NCBI GenBank assembly: GCA_030146605.1
Contig: JASLBO010000290.1
Span: 1-6,592, forward strand
Origin: Sphingomonas sp.
Lineage (GTDB): Bacteria; Pseudomonadota; Alphaproteobacteria; Sphingomonadales; Sphingomonadaceae
DNA: 6,592 bases
Direction of reading: 5' to 3'
The notes under the pieces were generated by a model that was given only the letters and a program-made list of their open reading frames with translations, was not told the origin of the DNA and made no database searches. Shown here one piece after another: positions 1 to 5,563 of the stretch; position 1 is the stretch's first letter; every line of letters begins with the position of its first letter. Position numbers and translations under genes: made by a program.

Positions 1-1095
1 CGAATGGAACAGCGCCAGATACCCCGCATTGGGCTCCCATTCGATCCGCAGATCGACCAACTTGCCTGCAGTCATCGCCAGTTCGAAATTATGGAACCAC
101 GGGTTCCAGTTCTGCCGCCAGCGCGACAGCACTTGCTTGCCGTCGGCGAACACCTTCACATAGCTCGACGAATAGAGCCGGAACTTGTGCGCGCCGCTCT
201 TGGCCGGGGTGACGCTGCCGCTCCACACCACGCTCTGCTTGCCGACCACCACGCCCGCGGTATTCTGTCCGCTCTCGGGCGAGGCGACGGTCTGCGCCTT
301 TGCGGCCGCGGGCCAGTTCTTCTGATCCTTGATGAACTGATAGTCGATGAACCGCTCCTGCCGCCGCACCGCCAGCTTGTCGCCGAGAAAGTAATCCGCC
401 TGCCAGCCGGGCTTGCCGCCGCTGGTCACCTTCAGCCCCTGCCCGACATGCGCATAAGGCAGCGGGTTGCCGAAGCGGGTGATCGAATTGTTGTCCCACA
501 ACAGTCCGTAATTGCGCGTCGACACCACGAACGGGATCGCGATGTCCATATTGTGCTGGGCGAGCTCCACGTCCTCGCCATTGTAATTCATCTGCCGGTT
601 CTGGTGCTGCCCGAGGCCGTAAAATCCTTCGTCGGTCCCCCGGTTGAACTGCTGCTCGGTCGCCACGAAAGGCTTGCCGTCGGCGCTGGTCGCAGTGAAA
701 CGCCGCCGCGCTTCGTCAAGCACCAGCTTGCCGGCGGCATCGCGAAACTGCACGCGGCCATCGGACAGACGGATCTCGGCGGTGGCCCTGGGCAGCTTGA
801 GCGTCACCAGTCCCTTCGCCTCGGTGATCACTGGAGCGCCGGCGGCCTCGGCGGTCACCATCAGGCTCCCGGGAAGGTTGAGGTCGTTCGCCGGTACCGC
901 AGTCACCCGGAACGCCGCATCGCCATAAGCGAGGACCCGCACGCGTTTGGCCGCGCCCTGATCCGGGGTGACGATCACGCCATGCGGCACCCGCTCGACT
1001 TCGGAGGCAGAAGCCGTGGCCGGCATCAGCATGGCGGCGAGCGCCGCGCCTCGCAGCAAGTTCCTCAAGCCCCGTCTCCCCACCTTTTTATCCAT
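1..1095 (-). CDS. GH31 family alpha-xylosidase-like glycosidase, N-terminal part (truncated by window edge)
   Basis: The reading frame is open from an ATG at 1095 to base 1, giving the first 365 residues; the rest lies outside the window. Residues 1-30 look like a signal peptide: basic start (KK, RRGLR), hydrophobic stretch around 16-26, and an ASA/S cleavage site near 30. Residues about 31-250 match the GH31 N-terminal beta-sandwich, with EGFYGLGQHQ (156-165) and the IPFVVSTRNYGLLWDN stretch (187-202). Residues about 255-365 look like an inserted PA14 domain (KVFADGKQVLSRW, FELAMTAGKLVDLRIEWEP), an arrangement known from bacterial alpha-xylosidases such as Cellvibrio Xyl31A, which remove xylose from xyloglucan oligosaccharides. 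The catalytic aspartates lie beyond the edge, so substrate specificity is inferred. AAAGGGA about 5 nt before the ATG is a good ribosome binding site. The RR motif is only weakly Tat-like. Confidence 0.9.
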   Translation of the reverse strand, partial: MDKKVGRRGLRNLLRGAALAAMLMPATASASEVERVPHGVIVTPDQGAAKRVRVLAYGDAAFRVTAVPANDLNLPGSLMVTAEAAGAPVITEAKGLVTLKLPRATAEIRLSDGRVQFRDAAGKLVLDEARRRFTATSADGKPFVATEQQFNRGTDEGFYGLGQHQNRQMNYNGEDVELAQHNMDIAIPFVVSTRNYGLLWDNNSITRFGNPLPYAHVGQGLKVTSGGKPGWQADYFLGDKLAVRRQERFIDYQFIKDQKNWPAAAKAQTVASPESGQNTAGVVVGKQSVVWSGSVTPAKSGAHKFRLYSSSYVKVFADGKQVLSRWRQNWNPWFHNFELAMTAGKLVDLRIEWEPNAGYLALFHS

Positions 1096-1240
1096 GCTAT
1101 TCCCTTTGCCACCACTGTCCAGCCGGCGATTACGATCAAGCATTGCTGCAACGCGGCGATCCGCAGAATCCCGGCATTGATGGGCTGACCGTGCCCGGCT
1201 AACCATTGGCTCGGGAATACGCGGGGGCGGGATTTTGCCG

Positions 1241-1474
1241 ATGATGACCGAAATTCTTATTGCTCTTTACGCGATGCTGGCGATGTTCGTCTTGTCCGCG
1301 ATGCAGCGCAACCAGCGCCAACAGCGACCCAATCCGCCGATGGTGACGCTTGTCGGCTGGGGACTGTTCTCGCTCTCCTCGACATTGGCGATCCTGCTCG
1401 GCGCAGTCGCGCTGGCGTTCCTGCTGGGACTCCACACGCCCGTTCCTGCCGCCTTCGACGCTCCGGCCTTCTGA
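1241..1474 (+). CDS. Small two-helix inner-membrane protein of unknown function
   Basis: This 77-residue protein is not one I can name. It has two hydrophobic segments, about residues 4-21 and 35-64, joined by a polar basic linker rich in Q, R, N and P (22-33), so both helices probably cross the membrane with the linker in the cytoplasm. The tail is rich in Ala and Pro and ends in Phe. The start may be either of two adjacent ATGs (1241 or 1244); a purine-rich GGGGGCGGGA about 8 nt upstream could serve as the ribosome binding site, and a TTG at 1235 is less likely. Its stop lies four bases before the carbonic-anhydrase-like gene, so the two are probably co-transcribed and translationally coupled. 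Hydrophobicity and tight spacing support a real gene; homology is untested. Confidence 0.75.
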   Translation: MMTEILIALYAMLAMFVLSAMQRNQRQQRPNPPMVTLVGWGLFSLSSTLAILLGAVALAFLLGLHTPVPAAFDAPAF

Positions 1475-1478
1475 AGGC

Positions 1479-2003
1479 ATGCCGCTCTACCAATTGGGCG
1501 GCGAACAGCCGGCGATCGCTCCCGACGCCTGGGTCGCCCCCAGCGCCGATCTGATCGGCGACGTGCGCCTCGCCGCGCTCGCCAGCATATGGTTCGGCGC
1601 AGTGATCCGCGCCGACAACACCCCCATCCTGATCGGCGCGCGCAGCAACGTCCAGGATGGCGCGACTTTGCACTCCGATCCCGGCGCCCCCTGCACGCTG
1701 GGCGAGGACGTGACCGTCGGCCACCGCGCCATCCTCCACGGCTGCACGATCGGCGATCGCGTGCTGATCGGCATGGGCGCGATCATCCTCAACCGCGCGG
1801 TGATCGCCGAGGATTGCCTGATCGGCGCCGGGGCGCTGATCACCGAGGGCAAGACCTTCCCGCCGGGCCAGCTGATCGTCGGCTCCCCGGGACGCGCGAT
1901 CCGCCCGCTCGACGACATGCAAAGGGCAATGCTCAAAGCCTCGGCGGCACTCTATGCCGCGAAGCAGCGCCAATATGCGCAGGATCTCCGCCGAGTCGGC
2001 TGA
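1479..2003 (+). CDS. Gamma carbonic anhydrase-like protein (left-handed beta-helix, YrdA/PaaY type)
   Basis: This 174-residue protein is built from imperfect hexapeptide repeats (IGDVRL, IGARSN, LGEDVT, IGDRVL, IGMGAI, IGAGAL), which form a left-handed beta-helix that assembles as a trimer. The three candidate zinc-binding histidines of the gamma class are present: His65 (LHSDPG), His82 and His87 (VGHRAILHGC). Arg44, Asp46 and Gln59 match the conserved structural and proton-network residues. The EGK..PP..LIVGSPGR segment (about 148-163) and an alpha-helical tail are typical, and the length is normal for the family. Members reversibly hydrate CO2 in some species, but many bacterial homologues show little or no activity and are named only by structure. 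The start is fixed by the family-like N-terminus MPLYQL. GAAGG overlaps the upstream stop but sits only 1 nt from the ATG, which suggests coupling to the upstream membrane gene. Confidence 0.95.
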   Translation: MPLYQLGGEQPAIAPDAWVAPSADLIGDVRLAALASIWFGAVIRADNTPILIGARSNVQDGATLHSDPGAPCTLGEDVTVGHRAILHGCTIGDRVLIGMGAIILNRAVIAEDCLIGAGALITEGKTFPPGQLIVGSPGRAIRPLDDMQRAMLKASAALYAAKQRQYAQDLRRVG

Positions 2004-2043
2004 GGCTGGCGCGTGCGGACCGGCCCTGCCGTAGCGTCGCCGA

Positions 2044-2070
2044 CAGCGGGATAGACAGCCAATCCCGTTG
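2044..2070 (+). other. Hairpin between the carbonic-anhydrase-like gene and the nitronate monooxygenase gene
   Basis: CAGCGGGAT (2044-2052) pairs with ATCCCGTTG (2062-2070) through nine positions, one of them a G-U wobble, around a 9-nt loop. It ends 17 nt before the next ATG. There is no T-run after it, so it is a poor intrinsic terminator; it could be a 5' leader structure, a weak attenuator or chance in GC-rich DNA. No clear ribosome binding site lies between it and the ATG at 2088. Confidence 0.4.
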
Positions 2071-2087
2071 CGCTACAAAACTGGTCC

Positions 2088-3029
2088 ATGGCCCTTCCCC
2101 CGCTCTTCGATCGCCTCCGGCTTCCCGTCATCGGTTCGCCGCTGTTCATCATCTCGGTGCCCGAACTGGTCATCGCGCAGTGCAAGGCGGGAATCGTCGG
2201 CTCGTTCCCGGCGCTCAACGCGCGCCCGCAGAGCCAGCTCGACGAATGGCTGCATCGCATCACCGAGGAGCTCGCCGCATGGGATCGCGCCAATCCCGAC
2301 GCGCCCGCCGCCCCCTTCGCGGTCAACCAGATCGTCCATCGTTCGAACGACCGGCTCGAGGCCGATCTCCACACCTGCGCCAAATGGAAAGTGCCGATCG
2401 TCATCACCTCGCTCGGCGCGCGGCCCGAGCTCAACGACGCGGTTCATAGCTGGGGCGGCATCACGCTCCACGACGTCATCGACGATCGCTTCGCGCACAA
2501 GGCGGTCGAAAAGGGCGCCGACGGGCTGATCCTCGTCGCCACCGGTGCCGGCGGCCATGCCGGCCGGCTCAACCCCTTCCCCTTCGTCCAGGAAGTGCGC
2601 GAATGGTTCGCCGGACCGCTGATCCTGTCGGGTGCGATCGCCACGGGGCGCGCCGTGCTGGCGGCGCAGGTGCTCGGCGCCGATCTCGCCTATATCGGCT
2701 CGTCGTTCATCGCGACCGAAGAAGCGAATGCCGTGGAGGCCTATAAGCAGGGCATCGTCGAGGGTCGTGCCGCCGACATCATCTATTCGAACCTGTTCAC
2801 CGGGGTGCACGGCAATTATCTGCGTAGCTCGATCGTCGCTGCGGGGCTCGATCCCGAAAAGCTCCCCGAGAGCGATCCCAGCGCAATGAACTTCGGCGGC
2901 GCCAAGGCGTGGAAGGAAATCTGGGGTTCGGGTCAGGGGATCGGCGCGGTGACCGCGATCGAGCCCGCCGCGGTCAAGATCGAACGGCTGAAGAAGGAAT
3001 ATGCCGCGGCCAGGGCGGCGCTGATCTAA
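2088..3029 (+). CDS. Nitronate monooxygenase family flavoprotein (2-nitropropane dioxygenase-like)
   Basis: This complete 313-residue protein has a TIM-barrel FMN-enzyme pattern. GSPLFIIS (16-23) is the N-terminal FMN-contact motif. ATGAGGH (151-157) contains the family's catalytic-base histidine, His157. GAIATGRAVLAAQVLGAD (182-199) followed by YIGSSFIATEEA (202-213) forms the phosphate-binding region, and GSGQGIGAV (280-288) is the C-terminal glycine motif. Family members use FMN and O2 to oxidise propionate-3-nitronate or alkyl nitronates, and others in the superfamily are enoyl reductases or quinone reductases, so the true substrate is unknown. It is cytoplasmic, with no signal peptide. 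The start at 2088 matches the usual N-terminus (LFDRLRLPVIGSP), although the ribosome binding site is weak. An 84-bp gap separates it from the upstream gene, so it may share that transcript. Confidence 0.93.
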   Translation: MALPPLFDRLRLPVIGSPLFIISVPELVIAQCKAGIVGSFPALNARPQSQLDEWLHRITEELAAWDRANPDAPAAPFAVNQIVHRSNDRLEADLHTCAKWKVPIVITSLGARPELNDAVHSWGGITLHDVIDDRFAHKAVEKGADGLILVATGAGGHAGRLNPFPFVQEVREWFAGPLILSGAIATGRAVLAAQVLGADLAYIGSSFIATEEANAVEAYKQGIVEGRAADIIYSNLFTGVHGNYLRSSIVAAGLDPEKLPESDPSAMNFGGAKAWKEIWGSGQGIGAVTAIEPAAVKIERLKKEYAAARAALI

Positions 3030-3054
3030 TTCCCACCCTCTCTGCTTCTTCGCT

Positions 3055-3076
3055 CCCCTCCCGCCTGCGGAAGGGG
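3055..3076. terminator. Shared hairpin between two convergent genes
   Basis: CCCCT-c-CCGC (3055-3064) pairs with GCGG-a-AGGGG (3067-3076), giving a nine-pair stem with one internal mismatch and a 2-nt loop. It lies 25 bp after the nitronate monooxygenase stop and 4 bp after the RcdA-family stop, which converge on it. There is no T-run on either side, so it is a bidirectional stop or an RNA-end stabiliser rather than a textbook intrinsic terminator. Its C-rich/G-rich form resembles the CCTCCC/GGGAGG hairpins at 6421-6443 and 6523-6545, which suggests one repeat family. Confidence 0.55.
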
Positions 3077-3080
3077 GATC

Positions 3081-3557
3081 TCAGAAAGACGCCGAAAGCC
3101 GCTCGAACATCCGCCGCGCGGGGCTGTCGTCCACCACCGGATCATCGAGCGAGGCATCGAGCCGCGCGACCCGGCGGTGCAGTTCGATGCTGGTGGCGAT
3201 GATCGATCGCGCCTGGCTCGGCATTGCATCCAGCGTCACGGCATCGGTTTCCGGCGCGTCGCCCAGCCGCCGCGACGGCGACAATGCATCGACGGGCGTG
3301 AGTTCGCCGGCCTGTACCGCGCGCTGGGTCAGCAGCCACGCGATGATGTGCATCAGCCGCGTGGTCACCTTGAGCGACTCGCACGAAAAGGTGACCCGGC
3401 TCAGCGCCTCGAGCGACTCGCGCTCGGCCCGTCCGACCACGTCGAAATAGGCGCGCGCCTCGTCGGCCAGCAGCATCGCCTCGACATAGAGCGAGTCGAC
3501 GAGCCTGCGATGTATCGCCGAAGTTGCCTTTTCCATCATCCGCGACTGGAGTGCCAT
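3081..3557 (-). CDS. rcdA: DUF1465 / RcdA-family protein (regulator of CtrA degradation)
   Basis: This 158-residue, mostly helical protein matches the DUF1465 family. The most recognisable part is the middle: SCESLKVTTRLMHIIAWLLTQRAV (58-81) followed by AGEL (83-86). The N-terminal helix (about 11-45) and the C-terminal helix (about 113-137) complete the likely three-helix bundle. In Caulobacter, RcdA is an adaptor that, with CpdR and the c-di-GMP-binding PopA, delivers CtrA to the ClpXP protease at the cell pole. Whether the sphingomonad homologue does this is inference. The ATG at 3557 was chosen for length; upstream GGCGG is a weak ribosome binding site, and ATGs at 3539/3536 would shorten it by six or seven residues. 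It lies 57 bp downstream of a DUF465 gene on the same strand, probably as one operon. Confidence 0.85.
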   Translation of the reverse strand: MALQSRMMEKATSAIHRRLVDSLYVEAMLLADEARAYFDVVGRAERESLEALSRVTFSCESLKVTTRLMHIIAWLLTQRAVQAGELTPVDALSPSRRLGDAPETDAVTLDAMPSQARSIIATSIELHRRVARLDASLDDPVVDDSPARRMFERLSASF

Positions 3558-3614
3558 AACCGCCGCGCCAGTTGAATGCTTAATATTACAGGATTTTCGT
3601 CCCGGCGCGGGAGA

Positions 3615-3812
3615 TCAGGCAATGATGTCGGGGACCAGTTCGTCTTCGAGCAGGCTGATCTCGTCGCGCAGCCGCAGCTTGCGCTTCTTGAGCCGCGCCA
3701 GCTGGAGCTGATCGGCCGACCCGGTCTGACCCAGCGCCTCGATCGCCGTATCGAGGTCGCGGTGCTCGGTCCGCAGTGCCTCGAGCCGCCGCTGGATCTC
3801 GCTCTCGTCCAT
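3615..3812 (-). CDS. DUF465 (YdcH-like) small coiled-coil protein
   Basis: This 65-residue protein is highly charged and almost entirely helical, with no membrane segment. It shows the DUF465 pattern: an N-terminal helix with H17..LD (17-21), a short turn (GQTGSADQ, 28-35), and a second helix carrying LKKRKLRLRDEI (41-52), so it probably folds as a helical hairpin that oligomerises. The family has no established function. The ATG at 3812 is preferred because AAAGGGG lies about 6-7 nt upstream; the in-frame GTG at 3818 would abut that site. It precedes the RcdA-family gene and is read away from a second DUF465 gene, to which it is clearly related (LKKRKLR in both). Confidence 0.88.
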   Translation of the reverse strand: MDESEIQRRLEALRTEHRDLDTAIEALGQTGSADQLQLARLKKRKLRLRDEISLLEDELVPDIIA

Positions 3813-3957
3813 CTCCACCCCCTTTACGCACGCACAGCCAAACGAACCATCGCGCCTTTTACGCAGGCTGTCGATTGCGCCAATACGGGGGGCGACAAGC
3901 GGCTCGAAAGGTGATTTATTGGCTTCCCCCGGCGCTTATCGAAGGAGTAACGCTTCC

Positions 3958-4110
3958 ATGCAGAACGCGCATTTCGTGGCACTCAACGCCAAGCACTCGA
4001 CTCTCGATCAACGGATCGCCGCCGAGTCGCAACGGCCCTTGCCTGATCAGATACTGATCGCGGAATTGAAGAAGCGGAAGCTGCGCGTCAAGGAGGAGCT
4101 CAGCCGCTAG
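3958..4110 (+). CDS. Second DUF465 (YdcH-like) short protein
   Basis: This 50-residue protein carries the same landmarks as its neighbour: H13..LDQRI (13-20), a turn with Pro residues (27-29), DQ (30-31), and LKKRKLRVKEELS (37-49). It stops right after the shared second helix and so lacks the acidic LLEDELV tail of the larger paralogue. The ATG at 3958 is preferred over upstream in-frame starts because GAAGGAG (3941-3947) lies 10 nt before it and because family similarity begins near Ala4. It is transcribed alone, divergently from the first DUF465 gene across a 145-bp gap, and ends in a strong terminator 26 bp after its stop. Function is unknown. Confidence 0.85.
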   Translation: MQNAHFVALNAKHSTLDQRIAAESQRPLPDQILIAELKKRKLRVKEELSR

Positions 4111-4136
4111 AGCGGCCGTCCACAGCTTTATCACGG

Positions 4137-4163
4137 AAGGTGCGGCCCGCGGCCGCACCTTTT
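4137..4163 (+). terminator. Intrinsic terminator after the short DUF465 gene
   Basis: AAGGTGCGGCC (4137-4147) and GGCCGCACCTT (4151-4161) form a perfect 11-bp stem with a 3-nt loop (CGC), and four T residues (4160-4163) overlap its end. It sits 26 bp after the DUF465 stop on the plus strand. On the opposite strand it is followed by fewer T residues, so it would end the convergent PilZ transcript less efficiently. Confidence 0.85.
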
Positions 4164-4193
4164 CCGAAAGATCGACAGAAATCCCGGCGGCGC

Positions 4194-4571
4194 TCAGCGC
4201 CGCGTGAGCACCGGCTTGACGAAAGACGGGCTCTGCGCGCCCTTGCCCACCGGCTTGCGCGCCAGCATCGGATCGATCTCGATGTCGAAGGCGACCCCGA
4301 CCCGGCCGTCGGTGGCCCAGGCGATTCGCCCTTTCACCCAGCCCACGCCGCGCACTTCGATTTCCACGGGCGTGCGGGTTTCGACCGGCGCGGCATATTC
4401 GGCCATCAGCCCGCCCGAGGAGAGGTTGCGGACGCGCACCTGCGCGACCTTGTCGTCGCCGACGACGCGGAACTGCGCGGTCAGCATGAGGCTGTCGCGC
4501 GAGCCGTTGCGCTGACCGGCGAAATCGTCGGCGGAGAGCGCATTCACGGAGTCGGTAGAATATTGGTCCAT
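4194..4571 (-). CDS. Single-domain PilZ protein, probable c-di-GMP receptor
   Basis: This 125-residue cytoplasmic protein consists of one PilZ domain with short tails. The two c-di-GMP-binding signatures are intact: R21-x3-R25 (QRNGSRDS) and N49-L-S51-S-G-G54 (the (D/N)xSxxG motif). The strands that follow, VEIEVRGVGWVKGRIAWATDGRVGVAF (about 69-95), fit the six-stranded PilZ barrel. Binding is likely by family knowledge, but the partner and process (motility, polysaccharide, development) cannot be told. The ATG at 4571 is preferred over an in-frame TTG at 4589; neither has a strong ribosome binding site. It converges with the short DUF465 gene and lies downstream of dksA, separated from it by a terminator, so it probably has its own promoter in 4572-4654. 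Confidence 0.9.
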   Translation of the reverse strand: MDQYSTDSVNALSADDFAGQRNGSRDSLMLTAQFRVVGDDKVAQVRVRNLSSGGLMAEYAAPVETRTPVEIEVRGVGWVKGRIAWATDGRVGVAFDIEIDPMLARKPVGKGAQSPSFVKPVLTRR

Positions 4572-4654
4572 CGGGCTGCTCAAACGCAAAAAATTTATGC
4601 CCGAACTAGACCAGAAATCCCTGACGAAAGCGTAAACTTGAAGGGCCGCGCCTT

Positions 4655-4678
4655 AAAAAACCCGCGGCCCCCGGCCGC
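4655..4678 (-). terminator. Intrinsic terminator of the dksA-like gene
   Basis: On the minus strand, GCGGCC and GGCCGC (4678-4673 and 4669-4664) form a 6-bp GC stem around a GGG loop, followed by GGG and then six T residues (4660-4655). The stem begins inside the stop codon of the gene. A competing stem between 4643-4649 and 4664-4670 is also possible. The T-tract makes termination of leftward transcription likely before the PilZ gene. Confidence 0.75.
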
Positions 4679-5145
4679 TATTCGTCGCGCGAGACCTTCT
4701 CGTTGCGTTCGTGGCGCTCCTGCGCCTCGACGGTCATCGTCGCGATCGGCCGTGCCTCGAGCCGGGCGAGCGAGATCGGCTCGCCGGTCACTTCGCAATA
4801 GCCATATTCGCCCTCGTCGATCCGGCGCAGCGCCGCGTCGATCTTGGCGATCAGCTTGCGCTGGCGATCGCGGGTGCGCAGTTCGATCGACCAGTCGGTC
4901 TCGCTCGAAGCGCGGTCGGTGAGATCCGCCTCGCGCAGCGAATCGGTCTGGAGCTGGTTGAGCGTTCCCGCCGCCTCGCGGTAGATCGCGTCCTTCCACG
5001 CCAGCAGCTTGTCGCGGAAATATTCCTGCTGCCGCGGGTTCATGAAGGGTTCGTCGCCGCGCGGCCGATAGCCGTCGCCGCCGTCATTCGCCGCGGCGGG
5101 AAAATGTTTCCCGGGTTCCTCGGACCGATCCAAAACAGTAGCCAT
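4678..5145 (-). CDS. dksA: DksA/TraR-family RNA polymerase-binding regulator with degenerate zinc finger
   Basis: This 155-residue protein has the DksA layout. A poorly conserved N-terminal tail (1-35) is followed by a long coiled coil (about 36-108), whose tip motif D74-L-T-D77-R-A79 matches the DxxDxA motif that DksA inserts into the RNA polymerase secondary channel. Next come LIAKIDAALRRIDEGEYGYC (98-117) and a C-terminal finger region ending in basic and acidic residues. DksA acts with ppGpp to shift transcription in the stringent response. Only one of the four zinc-ligand cysteines remains (C117; the others are T120, T138 and A141), a form typical of alphaproteobacterial homologues that should fold without zinc. 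The ATG at 5145 is preferred because GGAG lies 7 nt upstream; a GTG at 5160 would include the ribosome binding site in the gene. It is probably monocistronic, with its own promoter and terminator. Confidence 0.93.
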   Translation of the reverse strand: MATVLDRSEEPGKHFPAAANDGGDGYRPRGDEPFMNPRQQEYFRDKLLAWKDAIYREAAGTLNQLQTDSLREADLTDRASSETDWSIELRTRDRQRKLIAKIDAALRRIDEGEYGYCEVTGEPISLARLEARPIATMTVEAQERHERNEKVSRDE

Positions 5146-5210
5146 CCCCACTCTCCACACCGGTCGCCCAAGTGGCCTGGCCGCTGGACGACTGCCTTTT
5201 GCCCGGACGC

Positions 5211-5239
5211 CCTATACTTGCGCGCAAGCCCATTAACAA
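5211..5239 (-). promoter_or_regulatory. Predicted sigma-70-type promoter of dksA with a palindrome in the spacer
   Basis: Reading the minus strand, TTGTTA (5239-5234) and TATAGG (5216-5211) are separated by exactly 17 bp, each matching four of six consensus bases. The -10 box lies about 65 bp upstream of the dksA start. The spacer contains the perfect 12-bp palindrome CTTGCGCGCAAG (5217-5228), a plausible operator for a dimeric regulator. The promoter is predicted from pattern only. Confidence 0.5.
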
Positions 5240-5255
5240 GCGCGCTATTATGACA

Positions 5256-5298
5256 GCCGCTTTGTCTAATTCCCGATAACAAGGGGGAAATTAGCGGC
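5256..5298. repeat. Imperfect inverted repeat upstream of dksA
   Basis: CTAATTCCC (5266-5274) faces GGGAAATTAG (5285-5294) across a 10-nt loop, with one extra A on the right side. The outer bases GCCGC (5256-5260) and GCGGC (5294-5298) extend the symmetry after an unpaired TTTGT on the left. It could be a leader hairpin for rightward transcription or an operator upstream of the dksA promoter. Confidence 0.5.
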
Positions 5299-5330
5299 GG
5301 CTGAACAAGAGTCGCAGATCGCCGCGCGTT

Positions 5331-5380
5331 AACCGTGCCGTTTTACAAGTAACGATACAGTCTCTCCGCAAACCGTGCCG
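5331..5380 (+). repeat. Direct repeat AACCGTGCCG, two copies 40 bp apart
   Basis: The 10-bp word AACCGTGCCG occurs at 5331-5340 and again at 5371-5380, in the same orientation. The 40-bp period is close to four helical turns, which would place both on one DNA face. The first copy is fused to a TTAACC motif. This could be a pair of binding sites for a regulator of the gene at 5564. Confidence 0.45.
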
Positions 5381-5390
5381 AAACCGCACA

Positions 5391-5398
5391 TTAACCAT
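5391..5398 (+). promoter_or_regulatory. CtrA-like half-site TTAACCAT
   Basis: TTAACCAT at 5391-5398 is the strong half of the alphaproteobacterial CtrA box (TTAA-N7-TTAAC). A related TTAACCGT lies at 5329-5336. Neither has a matching TTAA at the correct 7-bp spacing, so these are half-sites only. The idea is strengthened slightly by the RcdA-family gene in the same window, since RcdA controls CtrA stability in Caulobacter. Confidence 0.3.
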
Positions 5399-5563
5399 AA
5401 GCTCTGCCCCGCTGTCCCGAAAAACAGTCCAGGAACAAGGTAAACGGCCCTCGTTTCGCTTGCGCTTAATAGTTTGTTTTGCGTTTCTTGCGCATTGATG
5501 GCGCAGAAGCTGCTGACGGTCCCGTGGGGAGCGAGGCGCCAGCAACAGGAAGAGTGGGACATC

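Larger units (their letters stand above)
5240..5563. other. Long non-coding leader region between divergent dksA and PEP-CTERM-like gene
   Basis: This stretch of just over 300 bp has no convincing gene. It is more AT-rich than the flanks and carries an inverted repeat, a 10-bp direct repeat and TTAACC motifs, described separately. An in-frame ATG lies upstream at 5474 but gives no signal-peptide-like start and lacks a ribosome binding site. The base composition and clustered motifs suggest regulatory DNA and a long 5' leader for the plus-strand gene. I cannot place its promoter with confidence. Confidence 0.6.

Noticed and set aside
4..1188. Long plus-strand open frame of 394 codons opposite the GH31 gene
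   Set aside because: It is the antisense shadow of a GC-rich gene. Its product has no domain-like pattern and is rich in His, Arg, Ala and Pro, while the minus strand encodes a clear GH31 protein with signal peptide and ribosome binding site.
1257..1973. Minus-strand 238-codon frame over the carbonic-anhydrase-like gene
   Set aside because: It is Arg/Ala/Asp-rich with no recognisable motifs. The plus strand has the hexapeptide repeats and zinc histidines of a known family.
1589..2449. Plus-strand 286-codon frame spanning the carbonic-anhydrase-like and nitronate monooxygenase genes
   Set aside because: It crosses two well-supported genes in another frame, and its product is an Arg/Pro-rich shadow.
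4140..4922. Plus-strand 260-codon frame over the PilZ and dksA genes
   Set aside because: It starts inside the terminator stem and runs antisense to two recognised genes. There is no ribosome binding site and no domain pattern.
5474..5563. Upstream extension of the PEP-CTERM-like protein starting at 5474
   Set aside because: The extra 30 residues would bury the hydrophobic export segment, and no ribosome binding site precedes that ATG. The ATG at 5564 fits better.
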